A model generated the notes under the pieces. That model did not search any database, was not told where the DNA came from, and saw only the letters and a list, made by a program, of their open reading frames with translations. A DNA stretch of 64,000 nucleotides from Streptomyces zagrosensis (GTDB lineage Bacteria > Actinomycetota > Actinomycetes > Streptomycetales > Streptomycetaceae). Both the position numbers and the translations under genes were made by a program. Below, in pieces: positions 8,585 to 17,325 of the stretch (position 1 is the stretch's first letter; each line of letters begins with the position of its first letter). Where the stretch lies: assembly GCF_014203645.1 (NCBI RefSeq), contig NZ_JACHJL010000018.1:1-64000 (forward strand), written 5' to 3'.

Positions 8585-9085
8585 ATGAGCGACGAGATGG
8601 CGGATGACGTCTACCAGCCCACGGGGACCAACGAGGAGCAAGAGGACGCCGCCCCGCTGGACCCGCAGGACACCCTGAACGAGCGGGGCTATGACGAGAT
8701 CCTCGACGAGGGTTACTCGCCGCCGGAGAAGCCGCTGGGTGTCAACAAGATCGGCGTCACGGCCGAGGAGCAAAACCGCGGCGAAACGCTGGATGAGCGG
8801 CTGGCCCAGGAGGTCCCCGACGTCGCCGTGCCGGAGGGCGATGGCAGGGGAGACGTGCCCGGTGGCGAAGGGGAGCTGATCGACGGCGAGGTGGGTACCG
8901 ATCGCGCGGGCCGTATCGTCGCGCCCGACGAGGGTGCCCACCCCGACACCACCAAGGACCTGGTCGCCCGCGACGTCGGCATCGACGGTGGCGCCGCCGG
9001 GGCCGAGGAGGCGGCCGTGCACGTGACGCAAGAGCCGGAAGAGTTCGTGGACGAAAACCCTGACACCGAGCTTGACCAGCGCTGA
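8585..9085 (+). CDS. DUF5709-family acidic protein
   Basis: 166 residues from ATG 8585 with GGAGGAAGC upstream. The protein is strongly acidic and contains the family's typical phrases: DEGYSPPEKP, GVTAEEQ and GETLDERLAQE, followed by a Gly/Asp-rich middle and an Ala/Glu-rich tail. Small DUF5709 proteins are widespread in actinomycetes; their role is unknown. There is no signal peptide or membrane segment, so it is cytoplasmic and probably partly disordered. It stands alone, with the next gene converging on it. Confidence 0.9.
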   Translation: MSDEMADDVYQPTGTNEEQEDAAPLDPQDTLNERGYDEILDEGYSPPEKPLGVNKIGVTAEEQNRGETLDERLAQEVPDVAVPEGDGRGDVPGGEGELIDGEVGTDRAGRIVAPDEGAHPDTTKDLVARDVGIDGGAAGAEEAAVHVTQEPEEFVDENPDTELDQR

Positions 9086-9170
9086 CCGGCCTGGGCACTT
9101 CGGGTAGCTGGCCAGCCCGTACGCCCGCCGGTGGAGCTCCTGCGCTTGCTGGAGCGAGCCACGCCCCCGT

Positions 9171-9252
9171 GGCCCCGCGCACCCCGTACGCCCTGCGCGA
9201 CCCGTACGCCCCGCGCACCCCGTAGGCCCCGCGCGCCCCCGTACGCCCCGCA
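9171..9252. repeat. Imperfect 9-base tandem repeat between converging genes
   Basis: Units of the CCCCGTACG / CCCCGCGCA type repeat about nine times, shifting register slightly. There are no unique spacers, so this is not a CRISPR. It lies between the DUF5709 gene and the 950-residue gene and encodes nothing recognisable. Confidence 0.6.
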
Positions 9253-9307
9253 GACGAGCAGCACGACGGGATGTGTGCGGCGACAACGCGCGTGCCAGGT
9301 AACGCTG

Positions 9308-12160
9308 TTACCGTGCGCAGGGCACGCCCTGGTCCGCATACCGCTGGCCCTGCGCGTACGCCCCGCAGGCGACCGCGGTGCGTGGGCCCTGGGGCGTCAG
9401 CCGCAAGACGACCAGGGTCTTGTCCCGCGGCGGCGCGTTGCTCCCGGGGGCGTAGCTGACCGTTCCGGTAGCGCCTTCGAAGGCGATCCCGGACCTGAGC
9501 GCGGTGCTCACCGCGCTCATGCCGACGCTGGTGTCGGCCCTGGCCAAGTCCACGGCCTGCGACAGGACGTGCAAAGCGTCGTAGGCGACGGCCGCCTGAC
9601 CATCGTTGCGCCACGGGTCTCTGCCCTTTTGGCCCGCGACGAACTGGTTGTAGGTAGCGACGAATTGCTTGGTCTTGCGGCTCGCCCGGTCATCGGCGTC
9701 CGGTAGTCGGTGTGCCGAGTAGTACAGCCGCAGCCAACTCTTCCCCTCGAACTCGCCAGTCTGAGCCACATTGGTCAACTCGTTGCCGGCCAACACGGTG
9801 ATGGCCTCATGGTTGCAGGAGTTGCGTGCGTCCAAGGCGTTGACGAAGGCGGTGAAGTCCCGGGTGCGGGCCGCCCAATAAACGACGGTCGGGCTCTTCG
9901 TATTCAGCGTCTCGCACACCTTGGCGGCGAGGTCACTCGGTCGGGAGTATCCAAAGACGCCGGATGTGGCGTTACTGAAGTCGCCGTCCTGTGAAAAGTT
10001 GAGCAGTTCGGCCGCGCCGTCCGCGCCGATCCCTCCCGCGCCGTTGGCGAAGCCGTCGATGAACTGGCCGGCCAAACTGCGGCTGTAAAGGTCATCGGAG
10101 CTCTGCACCACGATCGCGCGCCGGGCCGGCGTGCATCCGTCGCCGCTGGGCCGTGCCACCAATCGCTGATAGCGGGCGAAGGAGGCGGTGATCCTCGCCT
10201 CGGTGCTGTTGACCGGAGTGAGGGGCCAGTAGTAGTCACCGACCTGCATCTCATCGGCGGTCGCCGTGGTTCCCACGGCCGGTATCCGCGCCTCGGCGAG
10301 GATACGCAGGGCCTGTCGGGTGACATCGCGGCTCTGGGCATAGCCCAGCACACCGACGATTTCCCGGGCGCCGGTGCGGTTCCCGGCGCGCACCTCCTGC
10401 ACCAGCTTTTTGGCCTCCTCGGGGGCGTGGACGAAGCCGCGGCCGGTGTTGCGCACCTCCACTCGAAGTGGGACGCGTGAGTCATCGGAGAACGCCTCGT
10501 CGTTGAGCCGCCGCTGCCAGAGCACAATGCCCCGCAACTCCGGCACGATCCCGTCGAACAACGTCTGGGTCCTGCTTTCCGGGCCGGCGGAGGTGAAATA
10601 GACGACGGTGCGTACCGTCTTGCCGCGCTTGGCGAGATCCTCGGCCCGGCTGTTTTGTGCATCGATGGCCTTACGCACCGTCTCGTACCACTCCAGCGGA
10701 TGGACGTCCGGCGGCTGGGAGTGCTGCGGGACGGTGGCGTCCCCAACCACGCACGTACTGTCTGTTGGGGGTGCGAGCCACCCATCGCTGACGATGAGGC
10801 TGACAGCCAGCGAGCTTGCCAGCAACGAACTCCCCGTCACCAAAGCCGTTTGCACGCGCCAATCCAGCAGGTAGCCACGGGGCGCACGGCTGCCGATGGG
10901 CAGGCCGCGCTGAGTGAGCGACTCCTCCCGTAGACCGACCAGGATCGGATGCTCGGCTCCTTCGCGCAGCCCCTGTCCGGCCTTGGAGAAGCCGCTTTGC
11001 TGCGGATTGCCGAGTGCGCTGAGCAGCGCATCGGAGAAGTGGCCCACGGCGATCACCAAGGGCCCCGGCGAAGGGATATCGGCCCGAGCCCGGTAGTACG
11101 AGGTCAAGAAGCGCTCCGCGGCCCGGGCACCCGGTTCACCCGGATAGGGGACCTGGATGAGCACCACCGGGCGGGCCGTGCGCCGTCGCCGCTTGGGCAG
11201 CAGCCCGCCGACCTGGGGCCGGGACAGATCGGCCAGCAAGGCGAGGGCCAGCAGATGATCAAGGACGGCCAGGGCTTGTTCGCGCTGTTGCGGGGTTGCG
11301 GTGGGTTCGAGCCGGATGGCCTGCCGCCCGGCCACCGCGTTCATTACCGGGAAAAGGCCCTCCCGGCTGCGAGTGACGTTGAGTTCGGCACCGAGCCAGC
11401 CCTGCCGGCCGCCTGAGCCCGGGCGCGCCCCGCGGATCAGCCGCCGGGTCACTCGGCGGGCCCACCACCAGCGCGGCAGCGTACGGGTGAAGGAGAGCCA
11501 GAAGGTTTGCAGCATCCAAGCCCAGAGCCCGCCGCCACCGGGGCTCGCCGTGCCACCGAGCGACCACAGGGCCTTGGGCAATCCGCCGCGGGCTACCCGG
11601 CACTGGTAGGCGTAGTCCCGTAGGGCGATCGCGTCCTGCACGGGCCCGGGCAGCGGCCCGGCGCTCGCGCCCGTGGCCTGCGGGTCCGAGGCGCTTGCTC
11701 CCTGACTCCCTTGGTCTGCCTGGCCCCCCTGGACTCCCGTGCCCGAGGTGCCGGCTGCGGATGGCGCGGCGCCACGCGCCTGGATGGCGGACACCAGGTC
11801 GCGCATGAGATCGGAGTCGGGGAACCGATCGGGTGTCATATGGCGGGGGACGCCGAAGGCGAGACTTTGACTCACGTCAGCCGCGACGAGGCCGTCGTCC
11901 CTGGTCGGCTCCACCGCGGCGTAGGGGACGCGCTTTCCGCCTTCCTCCCGTAGCGGCTCCCGCAGCGCGGCCACCACCCGCTGGGTCCGTGCACGGTAGG
12001 TCTCCGGCGCCGGTGAGCCCGGGGCCTCGGCCGGTAACCGCAGCAACAGCAAGGGCGCCCGGATGGCGAGATATCGCCGATCGGCGGGTGCGATGGCCCC
12101 CGGGTACTCGCGGGCGAAGTCATCCGCCCCTGCATCGTCGGGAAAGGTCGTTTCGGCCAT
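9308..12160 (-). CDS. Large membrane-tethered protein with a periplasmic-binding-protein-like C-terminal domain
   Basis: 950 residues from ATG 12160, with GGGGGG six bases upstream; a longer frame to 12196 lacks a ribosome site. The first ~430 residues are probably cytoplasmic, with a Gly/Ala/Gln-rich linker near 120-160 and a block with a conserved-looking VVLIQVPYPGEPG. One transmembrane helix follows at about 436-460 (ALVTGSSLLASSLAVSLIV). The remaining ~480 residues would be outside the cell. They resemble branched-chain-amino-acid ABC substrate-binding proteins (IVGVLGYAQSRDVTRQ, IPAVGTTATAD, AAVAYDALHVLSQAVDLA). No permease or ATPase gene is nearby, so a sensor role across the membrane is more likely than transport (inference). 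The cytoplasmic domain is unidentified. Confidence 0.8.
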   Translation of the reverse strand: MAETTFPDDAGADDFAREYPGAIAPADRRYLAIRAPLLLLRLPAEAPGSPAPETYRARTQRVVAALREPLREEGGKRVPYAAVEPTRDDGLVAADVSQSLAFGVPRHMTPDRFPDSDLMRDLVSAIQARGAAPSAAGTSGTGVQGGQADQGSQGASASDPQATGASAGPLPGPVQDAIALRDYAYQCRVARGGLPKALWSLGGTASPGGGGLWAWMLQTFWLSFTRTLPRWWWARRVTRRLIRGARPGSGGRQGWLGAELNVTRSREGLFPVMNAVAGRQAIRLEPTATPQQREQALAVLDHLLALALLADLSRPQVGGLLPKRRRRTARPVVLIQVPYPGEPGARAAERFLTSYYRARADIPSPGPLVIAVGHFSDALLSALGNPQQSGFSKAGQGLREGAEHPILVGLREESLTQRGLPIGSRAPRGYLLDWRVQTALVTGSSLLASSLAVSLIVSDGWLAPPTDSTCVVGDATVPQHSQPPDVHPLEWYETVRKAIDAQNSRAEDLAKRGKTVRTVVYFTSAGPESRTQTLFDGIVPELRGIVLWQRRLNDEAFSDDSRVPLRVEVRNTGRGFVHAPEEAKKLVQEVRAGNRTGAREIVGVLGYAQSRDVTRQALRILAEARIPAVGTTATADEMQVGDYYWPLTPVNSTEARITASFARYQRLVARPSGDGCTPARRAIVVQSSDDLYSRSLAGQFIDGFANGAGGIGADGAAELLNFSQDGDFSNATSGVFGYSRPSDLAAKVCETLNTKSPTVVYWAARTRDFTAFVNALDARNSCNHEAITVLAGNELTNVAQTGEFEGKSWLRLYYSAHRLPDADDRASRKTKQFVATYNQFVAGQKGRDPWRNDGQAAVAYDALHVLSQAVDLARADTSVGMSAVSTALRSGIAFEGATGTVSYAPGSNAPPRDKTLVVLRLTPQGPRTAVACGAYAQGQRYADQGVPCAR

Positions 12161-12678
12161 GAGCGGTCCCCCCGCGCACCTGAATAGGCCAAGCAAAAGA
12201 AGAATTCTCAGGCTACACCTGACACTCGGGGAGGGGCCCGGCTTTCATCCGATGCGCCCTTGAGGGGAACGCCAGTTCGCGTTTCCTTCTCGACGCCTTG
12301 GCCTACCAATGGGCCGCCGGCGGCAGGCGATGGAGGTGCGGCCGTCAATTTCGATCACCATGCCGCATTCCGGATAGGGAAAGGTGATCAATGGCGGGGG
12401 CGGTTACGTCGGATTTCTTTCTTACTGTCGCGCCAGGAAGGGCCCAGGATGCCTTTCTGGAGTCGTTGGGAAAAGCGTAGGTGGGGGCGGTCGGTGCGGC
12501 CGGTGGCCGCTGCTTCGGGGCGCCGACTACCGCCGTATAGCGGGGCGCGAAATCGATGACGGGCCATGGGCGGCTGGGCGAGTTTCGGGCATTCCGGGCG
12601 GAGCGCGGCGGTGCGCAGTGGATCGCGAACGGAGGCCGGCACGGGCGGCACTGCGGGATGGGCCCCGATGACGGCACC
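12161..12678. other. Intergenic region, no supported gene
   Basis: About 520 bases of somewhat lower GC. Short open frames on both strands lack ribosome sites and recognisable domains. It should hold the promoter of the leftward 950-residue gene. Confidence 0.5.
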
Positions 12679-12705
12679 CGGCTGGGCCCGGCCGCAGCCC
12701 AGCCG
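12679..12705 (-). terminator. Terminator of the pca-pobA operon, perfect 9-bp stem
   Basis: Arms 12679-12687 and 12697-12705 are exact reverse complements with a 9-base loop, 29 bases beyond the pobA stop codon. Confidence 0.65.
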
Positions 12706-12733
12706 AGGTCCGGCAGCGGCCGATGCGTGTTGC

Positions 12734-13918
12734 TCACTGCGGAAGGGGCAACCCCGTGTAGTTGTCCGCCAGATCGGCTGCGGCGTGCGGCGACGAGGCG
12801 AAGCGGGCCAGCTGCGAGAGTTGGAGGCGGGTGTCGAACGGGGAGTGGGCCGGATCGGTGTGCAGGGTGGTGGTCATGAGGTGGGAGAAGTGCTCGGCCC
12901 GCCACACCCGGCGCAGACAGGTGTCGGAGTAGGCGTCCAGCAACTGTGTCGAGCCGGTGTCGCGCTGCCGGATCAGGGCACGAGCCAGGACCGTCACATC
13001 GGCCGCGGCCAGGTTCAGGCCCTTGGCCCCGGTGGGCGGAACGATGTGCGCAGCGTCGCCCGCCAGGAACACGCGGCCGTATCGCATGGGCTCCGTCACA
13101 TGGCTACGCATCGGCAACACGGCCTTGGAGGTGACCTGACCCCGCTCCAGCTTCCAGCCCGGGTCCTCGTCCAAGGCGAACCGGGCATCCAACTCATCCC
13201 AGATGCGCTCATCCGGCCAGTCGGCGAGGTCGGTGTCGCACGGAACCTGGAGGTAGAGCCGGCTGACGCTGGAAGAGCGCACGCTCGCCAGGGCGAATCC
13301 GCGCTCGGAGTGGGCGTAGACCAACTCGTCGTACACCGGCGGCGCCTCGGCCAAAATGCCGAGCCAGGAGTACGGATAGGTGCGCTCATAGGAGGTGCGT
13401 ACGGTCGCGGGTATGGCCTCGCGCGCCACTCCGTGGAAGCCGTCGCAGCCCACCACGTAGTCGCAGTGCAGGGTCTTGTCCTGGTCGTCGTGCCGGAAGT
13501 GGATGACTGGCTGGTCGGTATCGGCGCCATCGACGGCCCGTACCTCCGCGGTGAACAGCAGCGGACCGCCACCGGCCAGGCGCAGTGCGATCAGATCCTT
13601 GACCACCTCGGTTTGGGCGTATACCAACACCCCGCGCCCGCCCGTGAGCGAGGGGAAGTCCATGCGATGGGCGCGGCGGCCAAAGCGCAACTCGATGCCG
13701 TGGTGCACCAGGCCCTCGCGGTCCATGCGCTCGCCCGCGCCGGCGGCCCGCAGCGTGTCCACGGTCGGCTGCTCCAAGATGCCGGCCCGCTGGCGCTGTT
13801 CGACGTAGGAGCGGTCGCGGCTCTCCAGTACGACGTTGTCGATGCCCGCGTTGTCCAGCAACCGAGCCAGCAGCAGGCCGGCGGGGCCGCCGCCGATAAT
13901 GCCGACGGTGGTACGCAT
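12734..13918 (-). CDS. pobA: 4-hydroxybenzoate 3-monooxygenase (PobA)
   Basis: FAD-dependent hydroxylase that converts 4-hydroxybenzoate, NAD(P)H and O2 to protocatechuate. It has 394 residues, the same length as the Pseudomonas enzyme. The FAD fold is clear: GGGPAG dinucleotide motif (residues 9-14), Glu at the end of the second strand, the GCDGFHG double FAD/NAD(P)H motif, and GDAAHIVPPTGAKGLNLA, which binds the FAD ribityl and pyrophosphate. Its ATG shares one base with the pcaL stop (TGATG), so it is coupled to the pca operon and supplies that pathway's ring-cleavage substrate. It is the last gene, followed by a stem-loop terminator. Confidence 0.97.
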   Translation of the reverse strand: MRTTVGIIGGGPAGLLLARLLDNAGIDNVVLESRDRSYVEQRQRAGILEQPTVDTLRAAGAGERMDREGLVHHGIELRFGRRAHRMDFPSLTGGRGVLVYAQTEVVKDLIALRLAGGGPLLFTAEVRAVDGADTDQPVIHFRHDDQDKTLHCDYVVGCDGFHGVAREAIPATVRTSYERTYPYSWLGILAEAPPVYDELVYAHSERGFALASVRSSSVSRLYLQVPCDTDLADWPDERIWDELDARFALDEDPGWKLERGQVTSKAVLPMRSHVTEPMRYGRVFLAGDAAHIVPPTGAKGLNLAAADVTVLARALIRQRDTGSTQLLDAYSDTCLRRVWRAEHFSHLMTTTLHTDPAHSPFDTRLQLSQLARFASSPHAAADLADNYTGLPLPQ

Positions 13919-15264
13919 CAGTGGTTCTCCTTGTCGCCGCCGAAAGATTCCGCATCGGATTCTGCGGGCCCGGCGGGGCGTGGGCCAGCGGGTGGGGCAT
14001 GATCGCCGGGCCCGTGGTGCTCGCTGAGTACGCGGTCGGCCACCGCGAAGGCGGAGTTGGCGGCCGGTACGCCGCAGTACACGGCGGTCTGTAGCAGCAC
14101 CTCGCCGATCTGTGTTGGGGACAGGCCGTTGCGCAGGGCCGCCCGAACGTGCATGGCCAACTCCTGCTCATGGCCCCCCGCGACCAGGGCGGTGAGCGTG
14201 ATGCAGCTGCGGGTGCGGCGGTCCAGCACGTCGCTGGTCCAGATTTCGCCCCACGCGTACCGGGTGATGAAGTCCTGGAACCGCGCCGTGAAGGCGGTGG
14301 TGCGGGCCACGGCGCGGTCCACGTGCGCGTCCCCGAGCACCGCACGGCGTACGGCCATGGCGGTGGCACGGGAAAACCCGTCGGACCCATCGGGCTCCTG
14401 CGTCCCAACGTCCCTTCCTAGCGCGCTCTCTGACGTCTCATCAGATACAGCCGACTCGTCAGGTTCACCAGGTGCACCAAATTCACCAAGGCCGTCAGCA
14501 GCAAGGTGCGCTCGCAGCGCGGTCAGTACCGCCTGGGGCCGTTCCACGCACGCCAGATGGCCGGCGCGGGCGATCTCGACGAGGTGGGCGTCCGCGATGC
14601 CGTCCGCGAGTGCACGGGCATGCGCTGGCGGCGTCGCAGCGTCGTCACGGCCGCCGATGACCAGGGTCGGAGCGGTGATACGCGCCAGGTCGGCCCGCAG
14701 GTCGAGGCCGGCGATGACCTCGCAACACGCCGCGTACCCCTCGGGGTCAACCGTCTCGTGGTCGGCCACCAGGTCCGCCACGGCCCGGTTGCCGCTGGCC
14801 GCGAAGCCGGGCGTGAACCAGCGATCGGGGGCACCGGCGGCCAGTGCGGCGATGCCATCGGCGCGTACGGCTTGGGCCCGCTGCCGCCAGGGCTCGGGTT
14901 CGCCGAACCGGGCCGAGGTGCAGAGCAGGCTCAGCGAGGTGACGCGCTGCGGATGGTGGGCGGCGAGCCAGCTGCCGACCGCGCCGCCGAGCGAGACGCC
15001 CGCGTACGCGAAGGAAGCCGCGCCGAGCGCATCGGCCAGGGCGATGACCTGGCTACCCAGCTCCGCGATGGTCGCCCCGGCCGGCAGCAGCTCGGCCGGC
15101 GAACCGCCGTGGCCCGGCAGGTCCCAGCGGATCACCCGGTGCGTACGAGCCAGGGCGGGCACCTGGCGGTCCCACAGGGACAGCGAGGTGCCGAGCGAGG
15201 GCCCGAGGATGAGTACGGGAGCGTCCGCCGGGCCTTCGGCGCGGTGGTGGAGAAGAAGTGTCAT
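13918..15264 (-). CDS. pcaL: Fused 3-oxoadipate enol-lactonase / 4-carboxymuconolactone decarboxylase (PcaL)
   Basis: 448 residues joining two consecutive steps of protocatechuate degradation. Residues about 1-258 are an alpha/beta-hydrolase (enol-lactone hydrolase, PcaD-type) with nucleophile Ser91 in GVSLGG, an Asp in VIGGRDD and a His in RAGHLACVE. A Glu/Ser/Asp-rich linker (about 260-310) leads to a carboxymuconolactone decarboxylase domain (PcaC-type, about 315-430; YAWGEIWTSDVLDRRTRS, HVRAALRNGLSPTQIGEVLLQ). Such fusions are known in Streptomyces. Protein order is CMD after hydrolase, although the decarboxylation comes first in the pathway. Its start overlaps the pcaB end by four bases (ATGA). 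Confidence 0.96.
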   Translation of the reverse strand: MTLLLHHRAEGPADAPVLILGPSLGTSLSLWDRQVPALARTHRVIRWDLPGHGGSPAELLPAGATIAELGSQVIALADALGAASFAYAGVSLGGAVGSWLAAHHPQRVTSLSLLCTSARFGEPEPWRQRAQAVRADGIAALAAGAPDRWFTPGFAASGNRAVADLVADHETVDPEGYAACCEVIAGLDLRADLARITAPTLVIGGRDDAATPPAHARALADGIADAHLVEIARAGHLACVERPQAVLTALRAHLAADGLGEFGAPGEPDESAVSDETSESALGRDVGTQEPDGSDGFSRATAMAVRRAVLGDAHVDRAVARTTAFTARFQDFITRYAWGEIWTSDVLDRRTRSCITLTALVAGGHEQELAMHVRAALRNGLSPTQIGEVLLQTAVYCGVPAANSAFAVADRVLSEHHGPGDHAPPAGPRPAGPAESDAESFGGDKENH

Positions 15265-16784
15265 GGTGAGTCCTGCCGGGGGTGCGAAGGGCGGGGAGCA
15301 CGCCCAAGGGCGCGGTCGGTGAGGGCACCGGCAGAGCCGAGATGGCCGACCGGGTCGGTGAGTTCGCGCAGCCGTGGTTCGGGAAGCACACCGGCCAACT
15401 GCGGCTCGGCGCGCAGCGCGTCAGCCAGTTCGATGCCCTGCTCGGTTGCTCGGCGCGACACCCGAGCCAGCAGCGTCTTGGCCCGGTCACGGCCGATGAC
15501 CGCACCGAGTTCGGCGGCCAGCCGTTCGGTGAGCAGCAGGCCACCGGTCACGGCGAGATTGTCGCGCATCCGGTCCGGATGAACCACCAAACCAGCGCAG
15601 AGCTCGGCCGCCGTGTGGGCAGCCCCGCCGGTCAGCCGCAGCGCGTCGCGCAGCGGCTGCCATTCGGCGTGCCACGGCCCCGCCGGGCGCTCATCGGGCG
15701 CGGCCAGTGACCCGAAGAGCACCATCGCCAGCGCGGGCACCTGGCGGGCCACGGAGGAGATCAGTGTGGCGCGTACCGGATTCGCCTTGTGCGGCATGGC
15801 CGACGAGCCGCCCCCCGAGCCCTCGCTGACCTCGGCGATCTCCGTACGCGACAGGACCAGCACATCCTCGGCGATCTTGCCGAGCGCGCCCGCGGACACG
15901 GCGAGTGCCGCGCCGATATCGGCGATCGGCGTACGCAGCACATGCCATGGCAACTCGGGCGCGACCAGGCCGAGTTCGCTGGCATAGGCGGTGGTCAACG
16001 CCAGCCCCACATCACCGCCCGAGCCTGCGGTGGTGCCACTGGCGTACGCATGGAAGGCGGCGAGGGTGCCGGCCGCGCCACCGAGCTGCACCGGCAGCGC
16101 GGCTCGTACGCGCGTGATGCGCTCGTATGCGTCCAAGACCAGGGCGCGCCACCCGGCGGCCTTGAGCCCGAAGGTGGTGGGCACCGCGTGCTGGGTGAGG
16201 GTGCGGCCGGCGAGCGGGGTGTCGCGGTGCCTGGCCGCCAGGGGGCCAAGGGCCTCGGCGGCGCGCTGGAGGTCGGCGGCGATCAGGTCAAGGGCCCGGG
16301 CTGTGACCAGCATGCAGGCCGTGTCCACGATGTCCTGGCTGGTGGGCCCGCGGTGTACGTACTCGGCGTCCTCGGCCGCGACCGTGGCCACCGCGCGAGT
16401 GAGATCGGCGACCAGCGGGATGACCGGATTGCCGCCTGCCCCCGCCCGGGCGGCGAGGGAGGCGAGGTCGAACCGGTCGGCGCGGGCCGCGGCGGTGACG
16501 GTGCGCGCCGCACTTTCGGGGGCCAGGCCAACGGTGGCTTGTGCGCGGGTCAGCGCCGCCTCCGCGTCGAGCATCGCCTGTAGATACGCGTAATCGGCGG
16601 TGGCCACTTCGGTGGGGCTCGCGGCCCGCACCGGGGCCAACAGTCCGACGTCGAGATGCTCGGCGCGGTAGGGGCCGGCGGTGCTCGCGGCGCCAGACAG
16701 GCTGCTGCCGGACAGGCCGCCGCCGGGCCGCTGGTGAGCGGCCCCCTCGGCGTCGGGCTCGTGGGAGTCAGCGGTCGAAGTCAA
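15261..16784 (-). CDS. pcaB: 3-carboxy-cis,cis-muconate cycloisomerase (PcaB)
   Basis: Converts 3-carboxy-cis,cis-muconate to 4-carboxymuconolactone. It is a fumarase/aspartase superfamily member with the signature GSSAMPHKANPV near residues 325-336, whose flexible loop carries the catalytic Ser. The upstream TSQDIVDTA loop is also typical. The first ~45 residues are Ser/Gly/Ala-rich and variable, and conserved sequence begins near EVATADYAYLQAMLDAE. The only start with a good AAGGAG is TTG at 16784, inside the end of pcaG (17-base overlap), giving 507 residues; a GTG or later start is possible. Operon position matches S. coelicolor pcaIJFHGBL. Confidence 0.95.
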   Translation of the reverse strand: MTSTADSHEPDAEGAAHQRPGGGLSGSSLSGAASTAGPYRAEHLDVGLLAPVRAASPTEVATADYAYLQAMLDAEAALTRAQATVGLAPESAARTVTAAARADRFDLASLAARAGAGGNPVIPLVADLTRAVATVAAEDAEYVHRGPTSQDIVDTACMLVTARALDLIAADLQRAAEALGPLAARHRDTPLAGRTLTQHAVPTTFGLKAAGWRALVLDAYERITRVRAALPVQLGGAAGTLAAFHAYASGTTAGSGGDVGLALTTAYASELGLVAPELPWHVLRTPIADIGAALAVSAGALGKIAEDVLVLSRTEIAEVSEGSGGGSSAMPHKANPVRATLISSVARQVPALAMVLFGSLAAPDERPAGPWHAEWQPLRDALRLTGGAAHTAAELCAGLVVHPDRMRDNLAVTGGLLLTERLAAELGAVIGRDRAKTLLARVSRRATEQGIELADALRAEPQLAGVLPEPRLRELTDPVGHLGSAGALTDRALGRAPRPSHPRQDSP

Positions 16785-17325
16785 GGAAGACCGTCTCCTT
16801 TTCCCCCTGTAGATGGATGTCGAAGTGGTAGACCCCCTCGCCCTCGCCCCCGGCGAGCAGCGTCGCCCGGCGGTCGGCGGGCAGTGCGTCGAGCAGTGCG
16901 TCGGCGGGCGGCTCGGCCAGATACACCCGGGTGTACAGATGGTGCATCAGCCCGCGGGCGAACAGACACACCGACAGATACGGGGTGGCGGCGGGCGGCC
17001 CCAGCGTACGCAGCGTCCAGTGCCCGTCCGCGTCGGTTGGCACCCGGGCGAAGCCGGTGAAGTGGACGCCGTCGCGGCCGAGGAACCCGCCGGTGACCGG
17101 GTCGCGGCGCAACGAGCCGGGGTGGCCGGTGAGGGAGCCGTCCGGGGCGGCCTGCCAGAACTCAAGCAAGGCGTCGGGCACCGGCACCCCGGCCCCGTCC
17201 CGCACCACGCCGTGCACCGTCACCGCGCCGGGGTGAGCGGCCGGCGCGGGGCTGCCGCCGGCTGGGAAGGGCAGCGCGTACCCATAGAACGGGCCGACGG
17301 TCTGGGAGGGAGTGGGACGCGGCAT
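16768..17325 (-). CDS. pcaG: Protocatechuate 3,4-dioxygenase alpha subunit (PcaG)
   Basis: 185 residues starting MPRPTPSQTVGPFYGYALPF, the standard alpha-subunit start. It pairs with PcaH to form the intradiol dioxygenase that cleaves protocatechuate to 3-carboxy-cis,cis-muconate. As expected for alpha, the four iron ligands of the beta subunit are not all conserved, while the beta-sandwich core (VHGVVRDGAGVPVPDALLEFWQA) and the C-terminal FDIHLQG strand are present. Its ATG overlaps the pcaH stop by one base, favouring equal synthesis of the two subunits. Confidence 0.96.
   Translation of the reverse strand: MPRPTPSQTVGPFYGYALPFPAGGSPAPAAHPGAVTVHGVVRDGAGVPVPDALLEFWQAAPDGSLTGHPGSLRRDPVTGGFLGRDGVHFTGFARVPTDADGHWTLRTLGPPAATPYLSVCLFARGLMHHLYTRVYLAEPPADALLDALPADRRATLLAGGEGEGVYHFDIHLQGEKETVFLDFDR

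Noticed and set aside
9171..9252. Tandem repeat considered as a CRISPR array
   Set aside because: Units are 9 bases, continuous, and have no unique spacers. No cas genes are present in the window.
12345..12733. Possible small genes in the gap between the 950-residue gene and pobA
   Set aside because: Competing frames on both strands have poor codon periodicity and no ribosome site.
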